Assembly (NCBI RefSeq): GCF_000763295.1
Contig: NZ_JRJE01000032.1
Span: 62,001-126,000, forward strand
Origin: Thalassospira australica
Lineage (GTDB): Bacteria > Pseudomonadota > Alphaproteobacteria > Rhodospirillales > Thalassospiraceae
Length of the DNA stretch: 64,000 bases
Direction: 5' to 3'
The notes beneath the pieces are model-generated. The model did no database searches. It was not told the origin of the DNA and saw only the letters and a list, made by a program, of their open reading frames with translations. The position numbers were made by a program, and so were the translations under genes. Shown piece by piece: positions 34,660 through 44,281 of this stretch; position 1 is the stretch's first letter; each line of letters opens with the position of its first letter.

Positions 34660-35625
34660 ATGAAGCTCCGTACTCTGCTTACAGCAGCAGCCGCAGCCAT
34701 GATGCTGACCGCCGCACCTGCGTCGGCACAGCAACTGTCAATCGCAACCGGTGGTACCGGTGGCACCTATTATCCGTATGGCGGTGGCCTTGCGGAACTG
34801 ATCACCAAATATGTTGATGGCTCCAGTGCCGTTGCCGAAGTGACCGGCGCATCTGTTGAAAACATGGGCCTGGTTGCCCGTGGCGACAGTGACATCGCAA
34901 TCGGCCTTGCCGATACCGTTTATGCCGGCTTCACCGGCACTGGCAAATTCGAGGGCCGTACCCTTGATAACGTCCGCGCACTGGCATCGATCTATCCGAA
35001 TGCGGTTCAGATCGTCACCATGGCAGACAGCGGCATCAACGGCCTTGCCGACCTTAAAGGCAAGCGTGTTTCTGTTGGCGCACCGGGTTCGGGCACCGAG
35101 GTTTCTGCTCAGAAACTGCTCGAAGTCAATGGCATCTCCTATGATGACATCGAAGAACAGCGCCTGAACTTCAACGAAACCGCTGATGCGCTGCGTGATG
35201 GTGACATCGATGCCGGTTTCTGGAGCGTTGGCCCGCCCACCAGCTCGATCCTCAACCTCGCAACCACGCGTGACATCAAACTGATCGCGCTGACCGACGA
35301 AGAAATTGTTGCTGCACTGGATGCAGAGCCGACCTTCGCACCGTATGCTCTGCGTACCGGCATCTACGAAGGCGTTGAAGCACCGGTCAACACCATTTCG
35401 ACCCCGAACGTTCTGTTCGTGAATGCAGAAATGGATGAAGAACTGGCATATCAGATCACCAAGACCCTGTTTGAAAAGGTCGACGAGCTGATCGCCATCC
35501 ACCCGGCTGCAAACGATACCACGGTTGATTTCGCCCTGAACTCGACCCCGATCCCGATGCACCCGGGCGCGCTGCGTTACTACGAAGAAACCGGTAATCC
35601 GGTTCCGCCGCAGCTCTATCCATGA
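34660..35625 (+). CDS. TAXI-family TRAP transporter substrate-binding protein
   Basis: A 321-residue exported protein with signal peptide residues 1-24 (cleaved near APASAQ). It has the TAXI start LSIATGGTGGTYYPYGGGLA, then SVENMGLVARGDSDIAIGLAD and GKRVSVGAPGSGTEVSAQ (split from longer runs). The ATG follows AGGGAGGACTACC. TAXI receptors bind compounds such as glutamate or organic acids; the ligand here is not known. Control by DctB-DctD suggests a dicarboxylate or other organic acid. Confidence 0.93.
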   Translation: MKLRTLLTAAAAAMMLTAAPASAQQLSIATGGTGGTYYPYGGGLAELITKYVDGSSAVAEVTGASVENMGLVARGDSDIAIGLADTVYAGFTGTGKFEGRTLDNVRALASIYPNAVQIVTMADSGINGLADLKGKRVSVGAPGSGTEVSAQKLLEVNGISYDDIEEQRLNFNETADALRDGDIDAGFWSVGPPTSSILNLATTRDIKLIALTDEEIVAALDAEPTFAPYALRTGIYEGVEAPVNTISTPNVLFVNAEMDEELAYQITKTLFEKVDELIAIHPAANDTTVDFALNSTPIPMHPGALRYYEETGNPVPPQLYP

Positions 35626-36128
35626 TCTTGAATGGAATTGGGCGGCCAGCATTGGCCGCCCTTCTTCTCTTGATATCGGCATGCGCTGGTCCGGCCCATC
35701 AGGACCACGCCAAACCCGGTACTGTCATTGATCATCTTGAAGTGATCGATGCAGATGGGGCGGTTCTGGCCAGAACCGAAATTCCACGTCAAACCGGCTG
35801 GTGCCTGTATTGGAACCATTCCGTAACCGGTGATGGCGTGATCGACTGTTATGTCGACGATCTGGGCAAAATGGTACTCCATCGTGCCTATCAGCCTGAC
35901 TTCGCAGCAGGGCTTGGTCACTACCCCGGCCGGGGTATTCTGACCAGCGCGAAAGGCGGCGGATACTGGATCGAAGACATCGACGAACCTGTGCGCAACA
36001 ACGCCTATGTGTTACGTGTGGGGTCACGTGCGGTTAATCACCGCATCGTCACCGATGATGATGAAATCAACCTTTCAAAGATGGCTGAACACACCCGTGT
36101 CACCATCCGCCTTGATACCGGGGAATAA
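35622..36128 (+). CDS. DUF1850 protein of the TAXI-TRAP operon
   Basis: A 168-residue protein starting in an ATGA overlap with the TAXI gene. It has a lipoprotein-like signal peptide (LALLLLISACAGP region, with Cys near residue 21). It shows the DUF1850 pattern: WCLYWNHSVTGDGVIDCYV, then LHRAYQPDFAAGLGHYPG. DUF1850 genes often lie between the TAXI receptor and the fused permease. The role is unknown; an accessory periplasmic function in transport is an inference. Confidence 0.8.
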   Translation: MILNGIGRPALAALLLLISACAGPAHQDHAKPGTVIDHLEVIDADGAVLARTEIPRQTGWCLYWNHSVTGDGVIDCYVDDLGKMVLHRAYQPDFAAGLGHYPGRGILTSAKGGGYWIEDIDEPVRNNAYVLRVGSRAVNHRIVTDDDEINLSKMAEHTRVTIRLDTGE

Positions 36129-36133
36129 GTTTA

Positions 36134-38149
36134 ATGTCCGAACCGGCACCGCTTCCGTCCATGACGGACAAATTGCCACAGCCAAAAATGGTCCTGTGGG
36201 CAATTTCGATTGTTGCAGTCGCACTTTCTTTGTTCCAGATGTATGGCGCAGGGATCGAGCCGCTCGGCCTGTTCTATCAACGCACCATTCACCTTGCGTT
36301 CGTGATGTTCCTGGCCTTCCTGATGTTCCCGGTATTTGGCAGCAACAAGAAACGCGGTGTATTGGGCTGGGTGATTGATATCGCCTTTTTGGCCGGTGCC
36401 TTTGCCACGGGCTTTTATCTGTCCTTCTATCTCGACGAAATCATCAATCGCGCCGGGTTCTGGAGCGACACCGACCTGATCATTGGCGTGATCGCCACCG
36501 TCACCGTGCTTGAGGCCAGCCGCCGTGCTGTTGGCCTTGGCATGACCGTGATCGGTATTATCGCGATCATCTATGCCCTTTCGGGTCCGCGTGGGGCGCT
36601 TCCCTGGGTTGGCGAATGGCTGCCGGGCATCCTGTCACATCGTGGTGCCAGCGTAGACCGTCTGGTCGGGCAACTTTACCTCGGTCAGGAAGGCATCTAT
36701 GGCCTGCCGATGGGCGTTGCTGCGACCTATATCTTTATGTTCGTTTTGTTTGGTGCCTTCCTTGAAGTCACGGGTGCTGGCAAATTCTTTATCGACATGG
36801 CCTATGCCGCGACGGGCAAAAAACCCGGTGGCCCGGCCAAGGCTGCTGTTCTGGCATCAGCTGGCATGGGCTCGATCAGTGGGTCGGCCATCGCCAATGT
36901 TGTGACCACCGGCGCCTTTACCATCCCGTTGATGAAACGTCTTGGCTATCGCCCGGCACAGGCCGGTGGCGTTGAAGCTGCCGCCTCGACCGGCGGGCAG
37001 ATCACCCCGCCGCTGATGGGCGCAGGCGCGTTCCTGATCTCCGAATATACCCAGGTGCCTTATCTTGAAATCGTCATGGTTTCGATTTTCCCGGCGATCC
37101 TGTATCTCGGCACTGTTTATCTGTTTGTCCACATCGTTGCCCTGAAGCAGGGCATGCGCGGCATGCCGGTTTCCGAACTTCCCGATTGGAAAGAAGTTCT
37201 CAAGGAAGGCTGGCAGTTCATCCTGCCGCTTGGCGTTCTGATTTATCTGCTGGTGCTTAACATCTCGCCGATGCGCGTGGGCTTCTGGGCCATTCTGTCT
37301 GTCATGGGTGTTGCCGCACTCAGATATGCCTTGTGGTTCTTTGTCGTTGCCCCGCAAAAAGGCGAACGCCCAAGCCACGACGCCCTGAAAGACGCCATCC
37401 GCAAGGGCATCAACATCACCTTTGCCGCCCTTGAGCTTGGCGCGAAAAACGCCGTTGCCGTTTCCATGGCCTGTGCGGTTGCCGGCATCATTGTCGGGGT
37501 TGTCGGCCTGACCGGTCTGGGCCTGAAATTCTCCTCGATGATGATCGCCTTTTCGGGTGGCAACATCGTTCTGGCCCTTGTTCTGGTCCTTCTCGCCAGC
37601 CTGATCCTTGGTATGGGCCTGCCGGTGACGGCATCCTATATCGTTCTGATCGTGCTGGTCGGCCCGGCACTTTCGAACGAGTTTGGCATTCCGCTTCTGA
37701 TCGCGCATCTGGTGGTGTTCTGGTACTCGCAGGACAGTAACGTAACACCGCCCATTGCGCTGGCGGGCTTTGCGGGGGCTGCAATCGCCAACGCCAGTCC
37801 CATGGAAACCAGTGTTCAGGCCTGGAAGTTTGCCAAGGGTCTGTATCTGATCCCGGCCTTCATGGTGTTCAATCCGGAAATCATCGAAGGCGGCGCGATC
37901 GAGATCGTTCTCTGGACCGGCTTTACCGCCATCCTGTGCCTGACGGCCTTTGCCGCCGCACTCGAAGGTTATCTGTTTGCTCCAATGGATGTGGTTTCAC
38001 GGATCATTATTGTTCCGGCAACAATCGGTGTCTTCTACCCCGATCTGACCGCAGAAATTGCCGGAACGGTCGTGTTGCTTGCCGTGCTTGGCTTTAACTG
38101 GTGGCAGGGCAAAAAGAACGGCCCGACACCACAGGCCGCCACAAGCTAG
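36134..38149 (+). CDS. TRAP transporter fused permease (4TM/12TM, TAXI type)
   Basis: A 671-residue membrane protein joining DctQ-like and DctM-like parts, as normal for TAXI systems. The N-terminal half has about six hydrophobic segments. The DctM core shows GSISGSAIANVVTTGAFTIP near residue 250, AAASTGGQITPPLMGAGAFL (exactly the selectivity-type region) near 275, and GMGLPVTASYIVL near 490. It follows the DUF1850 gene by five bases and ends before a strong terminator. Confidence 0.94.
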   Translation: MSEPAPLPSMTDKLPQPKMVLWAISIVAVALSLFQMYGAGIEPLGLFYQRTIHLAFVMFLAFLMFPVFGSNKKRGVLGWVIDIAFLAGAFATGFYLSFYLDEIINRAGFWSDTDLIIGVIATVTVLEASRRAVGLGMTVIGIIAIIYALSGPRGALPWVGEWLPGILSHRGASVDRLVGQLYLGQEGIYGLPMGVAATYIFMFVLFGAFLEVTGAGKFFIDMAYAATGKKPGGPAKAAVLASAGMGSISGSAIANVVTTGAFTIPLMKRLGYRPAQAGGVEAAASTGGQITPPLMGAGAFLISEYTQVPYLEIVMVSIFPAILYLGTVYLFVHIVALKQGMRGMPVSELPDWKEVLKEGWQFILPLGVLIYLLVLNISPMRVGFWAILSVMGVAALRYALWFFVVAPQKGERPSHDALKDAIRKGINITFAALELGAKNAVAVSMACAVAGIIVGVVGLTGLGLKFSSMMIAFSGGNIVLALVLVLLASLILGMGLPVTASYIVLIVLVGPALSNEFGIPLLIAHLVVFWYSQDSNVTPPIALAGFAGAAIANASPMETSVQAWKFAKGLYLIPAFMVFNPEIIEGGAIEIVLWTGFTAILCLTAFAAALEGYLFAPMDVVSRIIIVPATIGVFYPDLTAEIAGTVVLLAVLGFNWWQGKKNGPTPQAATS

Positions 38150-38177
38150 ACCATTCCTTACCGTCCCGACGAAAGTC

Positions 38178-38209
38178 AAAGCCCGCAGCGTTTCGCTTGC
38201 GGGCTTTTT
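38178..38209 (+). terminator. Rho-independent terminator after the TAXI operon
   Basis: AAAGCCCGCA (38178-38187) pairs exactly with TGCGGGCTTT (38198-38207) across a ten-base loop, followed by a T-run. It lies between the convergent TAXI permease and quiC copy 2, and the A residues on the left arm may let it work in both directions. Confidence 0.9.
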
Positions 38210-38269
38210 CTTTGATCGTTTATTGCAAGTCGGCACTTGAAAAGTTGTTCGAATTATATCCTGAGACGC

Positions 38270-40159
38270 TTATTTTCCGGCCGGTAATGCCTTCATCAAT
38301 CGCTTTTGTGCCGCGATTCGAAACGCTGCATTTGGCGCGCCATATCCGTTATAACCATCGCGGCGCTCGACAATCTCAAAAAAGAAGCCGTCCGCATGAT
38401 TGGTACTGAAAATCTGGAAAAACTCGCCCTGATCATCACGATCATACAGAATGTGATAGGCACGCAGCTTTGCAACAAAATCTTCTGTCAGACTAAAACG
38501 GGCTGCGACATCGTCATAGTAATTGGACGAGATTTGCAACGGTCTGAAGCCTTTGGTCACAAGTGAATCTGCGGTTTTGAAAATATCAGCACAGCCAAGT
38601 GCGATATGCTGAACCGCCGACCCAAAAGTCTCGGCAATGAAATGACCGGCTAGAGTCTTGCGGCTTTCGGCACCGTTCAGTGTCAATCGCAATGATCCGA
38701 CATCATTTTCGATCACCTGACTGCGCACCAATCCTGCCGGATCAACTACATCAACCATCGGCATTTTGCGCGTATTGAAGATTGACGTGTAAAACAGGAT
38801 CCAGGTGAGCATTTCCTCATAGTTCATCGTCTGGGCAACATGATCAACAGACGTCAGCCCGATTGGCGCAACTTCGGTGCTCTCTCGGCTGGGCTTGAAT
38901 TCAGTTTCCCACATATCTGCAAGTTCGGTTTGATCATCAATAAAATGCATCAAACCCCCACCAACACCCCGGATAGCAGGTATTTTCAACTCACCCGGGC
39001 CAAGAGGCTGCTCAAAAATTGACGCCCCCAATGCGGCGGCACGTTCCACAGTGGCTGTTGCATCATCAACCCGCAGGCAAATGTCACACACCGACGTCCC
39101 GTGCATAATATAGGCCGCATGGGCAAAGCCTTCGCGTTCTGTATTGATCAAAAGGTTGATATTGCCCTGACGCCAAAGCGAGACATTTTTCGATACATGC
39201 TGCCCACACAGGACAAAGCCAAGGGTGCGGAAGATATCGGCAAGTTCTTCGGCCTCTTTTTCATCGGCTGTAAATTCAATAAACTCGATGCCTTTGACAT
39301 TGATCCGATCCGCAATATCGGGCGTTGATATCTTGATGTTGGGTTCGCGTCGGCGTACCTGATCCATCAAATAGACAAGTGACCGCTTGCCATCAACCGC
39401 AATGGCCTTGGGCGAACCGCCCCGGAACTGGTCATTGAAAATTTCAAGCGATAATGGCCCGTCATAGCCGGTTGCCGCGACCGCCTGCATAAATTCCATA
39501 ACCGGAAAATCGCCCTCGCCAGGCATATTGCGGTAATGACGGCTCCAGTACAAAAGATCCATATCAATGCGTGGTGCATCGGCAAGCTGGACAAAAAAGA
39601 TCTTGTCACCCGGAATAGCCCGGATTGTATTGACATCGGTTCCGCGTGCAAGCGTATGGAAACTGTCAACAATCAGACCAACATTGTCATGGTCAGCGCG
39701 ACGGACAATTTCCCAAGCATCCCGGTGATCATTGATATGACGCCCCCACGCAAGTGCTTCATAGCCAATCCGAAGACCGCGTTTTTCGGCCCGTTCGCCA
39801 AGCTCTCGCAAATCATTTGCTGCCCGGTCGATTCCGCCTAGCGATACCGGCGAAACATTGGAACAAATCAACATCAGGTCGGTGCCAAGCTCCTCCATCA
39901 GATCGAATTTGCGCTCTGCCCGGTCAAAGGCACGTATACGGTGTTCGTCAGGCATGCCTTCAAAATCACGGAAGGGCTGGAACAAATAAATTTCCAATCC
40001 GTGATCACGAATCATTTTTGCAACATCGGCTGGGGTGCCGTCATACGTCAGAAAATCCGTTTCAAAAATTTCCAAACCGTCAAAACCGGCCGCAGCAATC
40101 GCATGCAGCTTTTCGCCAAGATCGCCACTGATTGATACAGTCGCTATCGAGGTTTTCAT
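38270..40159 (-). CDS. quiC: 3-dehydroshikimate dehydratase fused to HPPD-like domain (QuiC, copy 2)
   Basis: A 629-residue paralogue of the protein at 1812-3689 with the same two-domain build. It has the TIM-barrel start IATVSISGDLGEKLHAIAAAG and EIFNDQFRGG, then the dioxygenase-like half. The three probable metal ligands are kept: His in SVDHVAQ, His in AVQHIALG and Glu in FFFEIVERR. The ATG at 40159 follows GAGGAAGG. It is one base from the dehydrogenase gene and is followed by no aroQ, so this module would start from shikimate, or would need AroQ from the first locus for quinate. The copies differ enough to be an old duplication or separate acquisition. Confidence 0.9.
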   Translation of the reverse strand: MKTSIATVSISGDLGEKLHAIAAAGFDGLEIFETDFLTYDGTPADVAKMIRDHGLEIYLFQPFRDFEGMPDEHRIRAFDRAERKFDLMEELGTDLMLICSNVSPVSLGGIDRAANDLRELGERAEKRGLRIGYEALAWGRHINDHRDAWEIVRRADHDNVGLIVDSFHTLARGTDVNTIRAIPGDKIFFVQLADAPRIDMDLLYWSRHYRNMPGEGDFPVMEFMQAVAATGYDGPLSLEIFNDQFRGGSPKAIAVDGKRSLVYLMDQVRRREPNIKISTPDIADRINVKGIEFIEFTADEKEAEELADIFRTLGFVLCGQHVSKNVSLWRQGNINLLINTEREGFAHAAYIMHGTSVCDICLRVDDATATVERAAALGASIFEQPLGPGELKIPAIRGVGGGLMHFIDDQTELADMWETEFKPSRESTEVAPIGLTSVDHVAQTMNYEEMLTWILFYTSIFNTRKMPMVDVVDPAGLVRSQVIENDVGSLRLTLNGAESRKTLAGHFIAETFGSAVQHIALGCADIFKTADSLVTKGFRPLQISSNYYDDVAARFSLTEDFVAKLRAYHILYDRDDQGEFFQIFSTNHADGFFFEIVERRDGYNGYGAPNAAFRIAAQKRLMKALPAGK

Positions 40160-40160
40160 A

Positions 40161-41006
40161 TCAGCCTTCCTCGCAAACAGTATTTTTAACAGCGGGCCAG
40201 AGCTCAAGGTGACGCATCTGGAACTCAAGTTGAGCTGTCGCCATTTCCTTGCCGCTCTGAATTCTGCGGCCCAAACGTTCGGCTGTCCGCAAGAGGGCCG
40301 TTTCCGCAGGTTTGGTCACAACGTCGGCAACGATTCCATCCTTGCGCACGATGCGGGGATCAAACGGCAGCGGGTCAATTTGTTGCATGCCAAGTGCAGT
40401 TGCATTGATCGCAAGATCAACACTTTCAGGTACGTCAGCTGCCGCAAGAGAGATCGAAACGTCGCGATAAGCACTTTTGAGTGCTGAACATATATAATCA
40501 CGGCGTTTTTCGTCCCGTTCGACGAGATGGAGATTTGCAACACCACTTTCGCACAGGGCATCGGCAATTGCCGCCCCGGCACCGCCGCCCCCGCCAACCA
40601 GCATCACCGATTTACCCGAAAGCGTCACACCGTTCAGTCGCAAAGCCTCCACCATGGCCAACCCATCGGTCATATCCCCGATCAAGCGTCCGTCATCAAG
40701 ACGGCTTATGATGTTGACCGAAGATGACCGGTGTGCGCGCGCCGTCAGTTCATCCACGACACGAAAAGCCACCTGTTTATGTGGAACTGTCACAGAACAG
40801 CCTCCACAATTCTGCCACGTCCGCAACATCCGAAAGAATTCCTCGGCAGTGGCTGGCGGCGTATCAACAGCAAACATCACGGCATCAATCGACTGCTCGG
40901 CAAACCAGCCATTAATGGTTGGTGGGGTGCTCACCTGTGCGACGGGATGCCCCAACAATGGATAACACATCGTCGTACCGGTAATGGTGGGAATGGCAGC
41001 TTTCAT
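40161..41006 (-). CDS. Shikimate dehydrogenase family protein, catabolic paralogue
   Basis: A 281-residue AroE-family enzyme of a different subgroup from the one at 4441. The N-terminus reads LLGHPVAQVSTPPTINGWF, where AroE has the HSxSP motif. The catalytic Lys is in SVTVPHKQ. The catalytic Asp is in GDMTDG, where most family members have GxNTDG. The nucleotide loop is VGGGGGAGAAIADAL. It overlaps tctA by four bases (ATGA) and is next to quiC copy 2. Oxidation of shikimate to 3-dehydroshikimate is the likely role. The start at 41006 was chosen for AAGAAG upstream and the ATGA overlap. Confidence 0.85.
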   Translation of the reverse strand: MKAAIPTITGTTMCYPLLGHPVAQVSTPPTINGWFAEQSIDAVMFAVDTPPATAEEFFRMLRTWQNCGGCSVTVPHKQVAFRVVDELTARAHRSSSVNIISRLDDGRLIGDMTDGLAMVEALRLNGVTLSGKSVMLVGGGGGAGAAIADALCESGVANLHLVERDEKRRDYICSALKSAYRDVSISLAAADVPESVDLAINATALGMQQIDPLPFDPRIVRKDGIVADVVTKPAETALLRTAERLGRRIQSGKEMATAQLEFQMRHLELWPAVKNTVCEEG

Positions 41007-42514
41007 CGTGCTTCTTTTCGTTTTGCGAGATAGTTCATGATCCAGCGTTTCAGGGGCGTCTGGGACAAGATCATCAAGATCAGGGAAATGGTCAGAACCA
41101 GCGTGATCGGGTGGGAAACCAGGTTCCACAGGAAATTCCCGATATCATCGCGTGCTGCGATTATTGTTCGACGGTAATTAGTATCCATCATCGGGCCAAG
41201 AATGACGCCAAGAATAATCGGCCCCACCTGAAAACCGTAAACCTTCAAAAAATACCCCATCACACCGAACAAAAGCATCCAGTATATATGGACCGGGTTG
41301 TTCTGAATGGCGTAGGTGCCAACAGCGGACAAGACAATGATCAACGGGATCAGGATCGCCTTGGGGCATTCGACAATCTTGGTAAAAATCTTGATCCCGG
41401 TTAGGCCGAAGATCAGCAAAAAGATATTCGCCAAAGTCAGATTGCCCACGGTGAACCAGAACAGATGGGGCGTTTCTACCAACATCAGCGGGCCGGGCTT
41501 AAGACCATGAATGAACAGTGCGCCAATAATTACGGCAGTTACAGCATCCCCCGGAATACCAAGTGTCAGCATCGGCACAAAGGCCCCACCAACAGCCGCG
41601 TTATTTGCTGTCTCCGGCGCGACAAGGCCCTCTTTGGCCCCTTTCCCAAAGGGAACCTCTGGCTTCTTGGTTGAACGTTTCGCATGGTCATAGGCTAGAA
41701 GTGCGGCAATATCACCACCGGTACCAGGCAAGGCCCCGATAATTGTGCCAATCCCCGACGTTCGGATCGCCAACCAAAAGTATTTCTTGATGTCGCGAAA
41801 GCGCGGAATAATCCTGTCGATCTTCTGTTTAACCGCTTTCAGGTCAAGCTGATGCAACTGCACCAATGCCTCGGCCACCCCAAAGAAACCAATCATCGCC
41901 GCGACATAGGGTATACCACCCATCAGCGTGATTGATCCAAATGTAAAGCGGCCTTCTGCAGTCATGGGATCAAGTCCGACCATGCCAATCAGCACACCAA
42001 GCGCGCCGGAAAAGACACCTTTGGCAAAGCTTTCACCCGACAGCGTCCCGACCAAAAGAATCCCGATCAAACCAAGCAGCAAATAATCACGTGACTGGAA
42101 CAAAATGGCAAAATCGGAAATGACTGGCGCAAACAGAGCTAGAGCTAGAATGCCGATAAATCCGCCCATAACCGACATAACCGTTGTCAATCCAATGGCC
42201 TCGCCAGCTTCCCCCCGCTTGGCCATTGGATAACCTTCAAGGGCGGTTGCAATCGCACTTGGTGCCCCTGGAATGTTCAACAAAATAGCGGTACGTGAGC
42301 CGCCGTAAACGCCGCCAACAAACACACCTGCAATTAATGCAAGGGCCTCGTTAACAGGCCATTTAAATGTAAAGGAAATCAGAATGGACGTGGCCATGGT
42401 AACCGAAAGCCCCGGAATGGCACCGACATAGATTCCGGCCAATGTTCCAAGTGCCGTCAGGCTCAACAACCACGGGTCCGTCCAGGACATGGCAAAATTT
42501 GCGAGAACATCCAT
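41003..42514 (-). CDS. tctA: Tripartite tricarboxylate transporter large permease TctA
   Basis: A 503-residue membrane protein of the TctA family, with the two typical motif regions: GAIPGLSVTMATSILISFTF near residue 30 and GALPGTGGDIAALLAYDHAK near 255. NIPGAPSAIATALEGYPMAK near 80 is also diagnostic. It works with TctB and TctC in sodium- or proton-driven uptake. Its place in the quiC module suggests shikimate or a similar substrate. Confidence 0.95.
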   Translation of the reverse strand: MDVLANFAMSWTDPWLLSLTALGTLAGIYVGAIPGLSVTMATSILISFTFKWPVNEALALIAGVFVGGVYGGSRTAILLNIPGAPSAIATALEGYPMAKRGEAGEAIGLTTVMSVMGGFIGILALALFAPVISDFAILFQSRDYLLLGLIGILLVGTLSGESFAKGVFSGALGVLIGMVGLDPMTAEGRFTFGSITLMGGIPYVAAMIGFFGVAEALVQLHQLDLKAVKQKIDRIIPRFRDIKKYFWLAIRTSGIGTIIGALPGTGGDIAALLAYDHAKRSTKKPEVPFGKGAKEGLVAPETANNAAVGGAFVPMLTLGIPGDAVTAVIIGALFIHGLKPGPLMLVETPHLFWFTVGNLTLANIFLLIFGLTGIKIFTKIVECPKAILIPLIIVLSAVGTYAIQNNPVHIYWMLLFGVMGYFLKVYGFQVGPIILGVILGPMMDTNYRRTIIAARDDIGNFLWNLVSHPITLVLTISLILMILSQTPLKRWIMNYLAKRKEAR

Positions 42515-42517
42515 GGC

Positions 42518-43012
42518 TTAGAACAATCCTCTGAGCCATTCCCCTTGCGGAAGAACGACCTGAAATACAACACGAAAAATGAAATAGATGCTGGCAAGCG
42601 AGATGGCCGTGACGCTAAGCGTCACAAGCAGGCTTTTGCCCCACAGATAGCTAAATGAAATCAGCAGAAATATCCCAGAACTAACAATAAAGCCAAGCCA
42701 CGGCATGCTGAACAGGTAAGCCACCATAAGGCCCAGCATGACCAACTGCCGCAACGGCAACACCCGACGGAAAAACAGCCGCAACTCATTAACTGTTCGA
42801 TGGCGGGGGACCGGTGCTCTTGCCGTTTGGCAAAGAATAACAAAGGAACTCAAAACCATCGTTCCGGCCGCAAGCATCGGGAAAACACCTGCACTATGCG
42901 CACTGGAAAACCCGGAAATCTCATAGGCCTGCCAGAATGCAACAACGCTAAATACGGAAATGATGATCGCAAAGACCAGCTCAGCGGGGCGTTCTGAGGG
43001 TACGTTTGACAT
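42518..43012 (-). CDS. tctB: Tripartite tricarboxylate transporter small permease TctB
   Basis: A 164-residue protein with four hydrophobic segments. It has the TctB beginning (AELVFAIIISVFSVVAFWQAY, split as AELVFAIIISV and FSVVAFWQAY) and the loop SSAHSAGVFPMLAAGTMVL. It lies three bases before tctA and after a stem-loop that separates it from tctC. Confidence 0.9.
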   Translation of the reverse strand: MSNVPSERPAELVFAIIISVFSVVAFWQAYEISGFSSAHSAGVFPMLAAGTMVLSSFVILCQTARAPVPRHRTVNELRLFFRRVLPLRQLVMLGLMVAYLFSMPWLGFIVSSGIFLLISFSYLWGKSLLVTLSVTAISLASIYFIFRVVFQVVLPQGEWLRGLF

Positions 43013-43040
43013 GGAACTCTCCCACAGTCAGGGGAAATCG

Positions 43041-43071
43041 CCGCCCCCGGCTCAATCACGTCCGGGGGCGG
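43041..43071 (-). terminator. GC-rich stem-loop between tctC and tctB
   Basis: CCGCCCCCGG (43041-43050) pairs exactly with CCGGGGGCGG (43062-43071) across an 11-base loop. There is only a short T stretch on the minus strand. It lies 15 bases after the tctC stop. It may protect the tctC message or partly stop transcription so that the binding protein is made in excess. Confidence 0.6.
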
Positions 43072-43085
43072 TATGATGTTGGGGA

Positions 43086-44081
43086 TTACGGGCGCTCAAT
43101 ACCCAGTTCTTCCGGGCTGACTTTTGCCGCACCGGTGTCAAACAAAACCCACGACGTAACCTGCTGCCATTTCTTGAGGAATGCATCAGCTTCATCACCA
43201 GAAATGTTCATCATAACATTCCCGCGATTGCGCATCAGGGTTTTGAACTCTTCTGCTTCGGCTGCCGTCGCATAAACGTCCACAAGCTTGTTGCGAACTT
43301 CTTCTGGTACATCACGCTTGATGAACACGCCATAGAACGGCCCCCACGGCAAATATTTCGCCATCTCGGGAATTGCATCCGTAATGGCCGGAACATCAGG
43401 AAGGGTGTCAACCGGTGCTGTGTTTACAACGGCAAGGGCGCGCATTTTGCCCGCCTTGATCTGCTCGGCAGCAGCCGAAATACCTGCCGGCATGAAATCA
43501 ACTTCACCGCCAAGCATCGCGGTCAGGCCGGGGCCTTCGCCATCAAACGGAATGCCGATAACGTCAAAATCGGTCGCGTTTTTGATTAGAGCACCAACCG
43601 TACTCGGCAGACCACCCGGGCCAGTGGACCCCATGACGACATTGCCCGGATTGGCTTTGATATCTGCCAAAAGATCTTCCATCGTCTGGTATTTTGAATC
43701 CTGCGGCACGGTGATAACAGCAACACCACGACCAAGAATATTCACCGGATAGAAAGAAGAATAATCAAGTTTGGTCAACCCCATGACCGGGTGCAGTTGC
43801 GGGTTTTCCGCCCCATACAACAAGGTATAGCCATCCGACGGCGCCGCATTCACGAACGATGTCGAAAGGGCGCCTGCGCCACCGGATTTGTTCAGCACGA
43901 CAATCGGCTTGCCAAGTGCTTCTTCTGCTGCCGGATTAACGGCACGCGCAACCGTATCAGTTGCACCACCCGCTCCCCACATAACAACACCAAGAACTTC
44001 GCGTTCGGGGTAATCCGCTGCAAAGGCAGCACCAGACATGACTGAAAGGGCGGCAACTGCCCCCAAAAGTATATTTTTCAT
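43086..44081 (-). CDS. tctC: Tripartite tricarboxylate transporter substrate-binding protein TctC
   Basis: A 331-residue periplasmic receptor with signal peptide residues 1-22 (cleaved after AAFA). TctC motifs are VVLNKSGGAGALSTSFV near residue 70, SDGYTLLYG near 90 and GSTGPGGLPSTVGALI near 140. GGGAGGAAATT precedes the ATG. It is the first gene of the second quiC module, divergent from a LysR gene. Confidence 0.94.
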   Translation of the reverse strand: MKNILLGAVAALSVMSGAAFAADYPEREVLGVVMWGAGGATDTVARAVNPAAEEALGKPIVVLNKSGGAGALSTSFVNAAPSDGYTLLYGAENPQLHPVMGLTKLDYSSFYPVNILGRGVAVITVPQDSKYQTMEDLLADIKANPGNVVMGSTGPGGLPSTVGALIKNATDFDVIGIPFDGEGPGLTAMLGGEVDFMPAGISAAAEQIKAGKMRALAVVNTAPVDTLPDVPAITDAIPEMAKYLPWGPFYGVFIKRDVPEEVRNKLVDVYATAAEAEEFKTLMRNRGNVMMNISGDEADAFLKKWQQVTSWVLFDTGAAKVSPEELGIERP

Positions 44082-44180
44082 AATTTCCTCCCGTCGGCAC
44101 ATGCGTGCCTGACTGTGATCATTTGAATTCCCGGCATCTCCCTGCGTCTTGTTTGTTTGAACGTCACGCGCAGTTGAGAC

Positions 44181-44197
44181 TTGTCAGAATTTGACAA
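44181..44197. promoter_or_regulatory. LysR-type operator candidate
   Basis: TTGTCA-GAATT-TGACAA is a perfect inverted repeat with T-N11-A spacing inside. It lies between tctC and the divergent LysR gene, where a LysR regulator normally binds to control both directions. Confidence 0.6.
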
Positions 44198-44281
44198 TTG
44201 AAAGACATTAACGCAAATACCAAAATGAACGCAAAACATAACTTTTGGTTATATATTAACATTGGTGCCGGTCTGAACATC

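Noticed and set aside
36857..37708. A 283-codon minus-strand frame opposite the TAXI permease.
   Set aside because: Low-complexity hydrophilic translation opposite a hydrophobic membrane protein, as expected for an antisense shadow.
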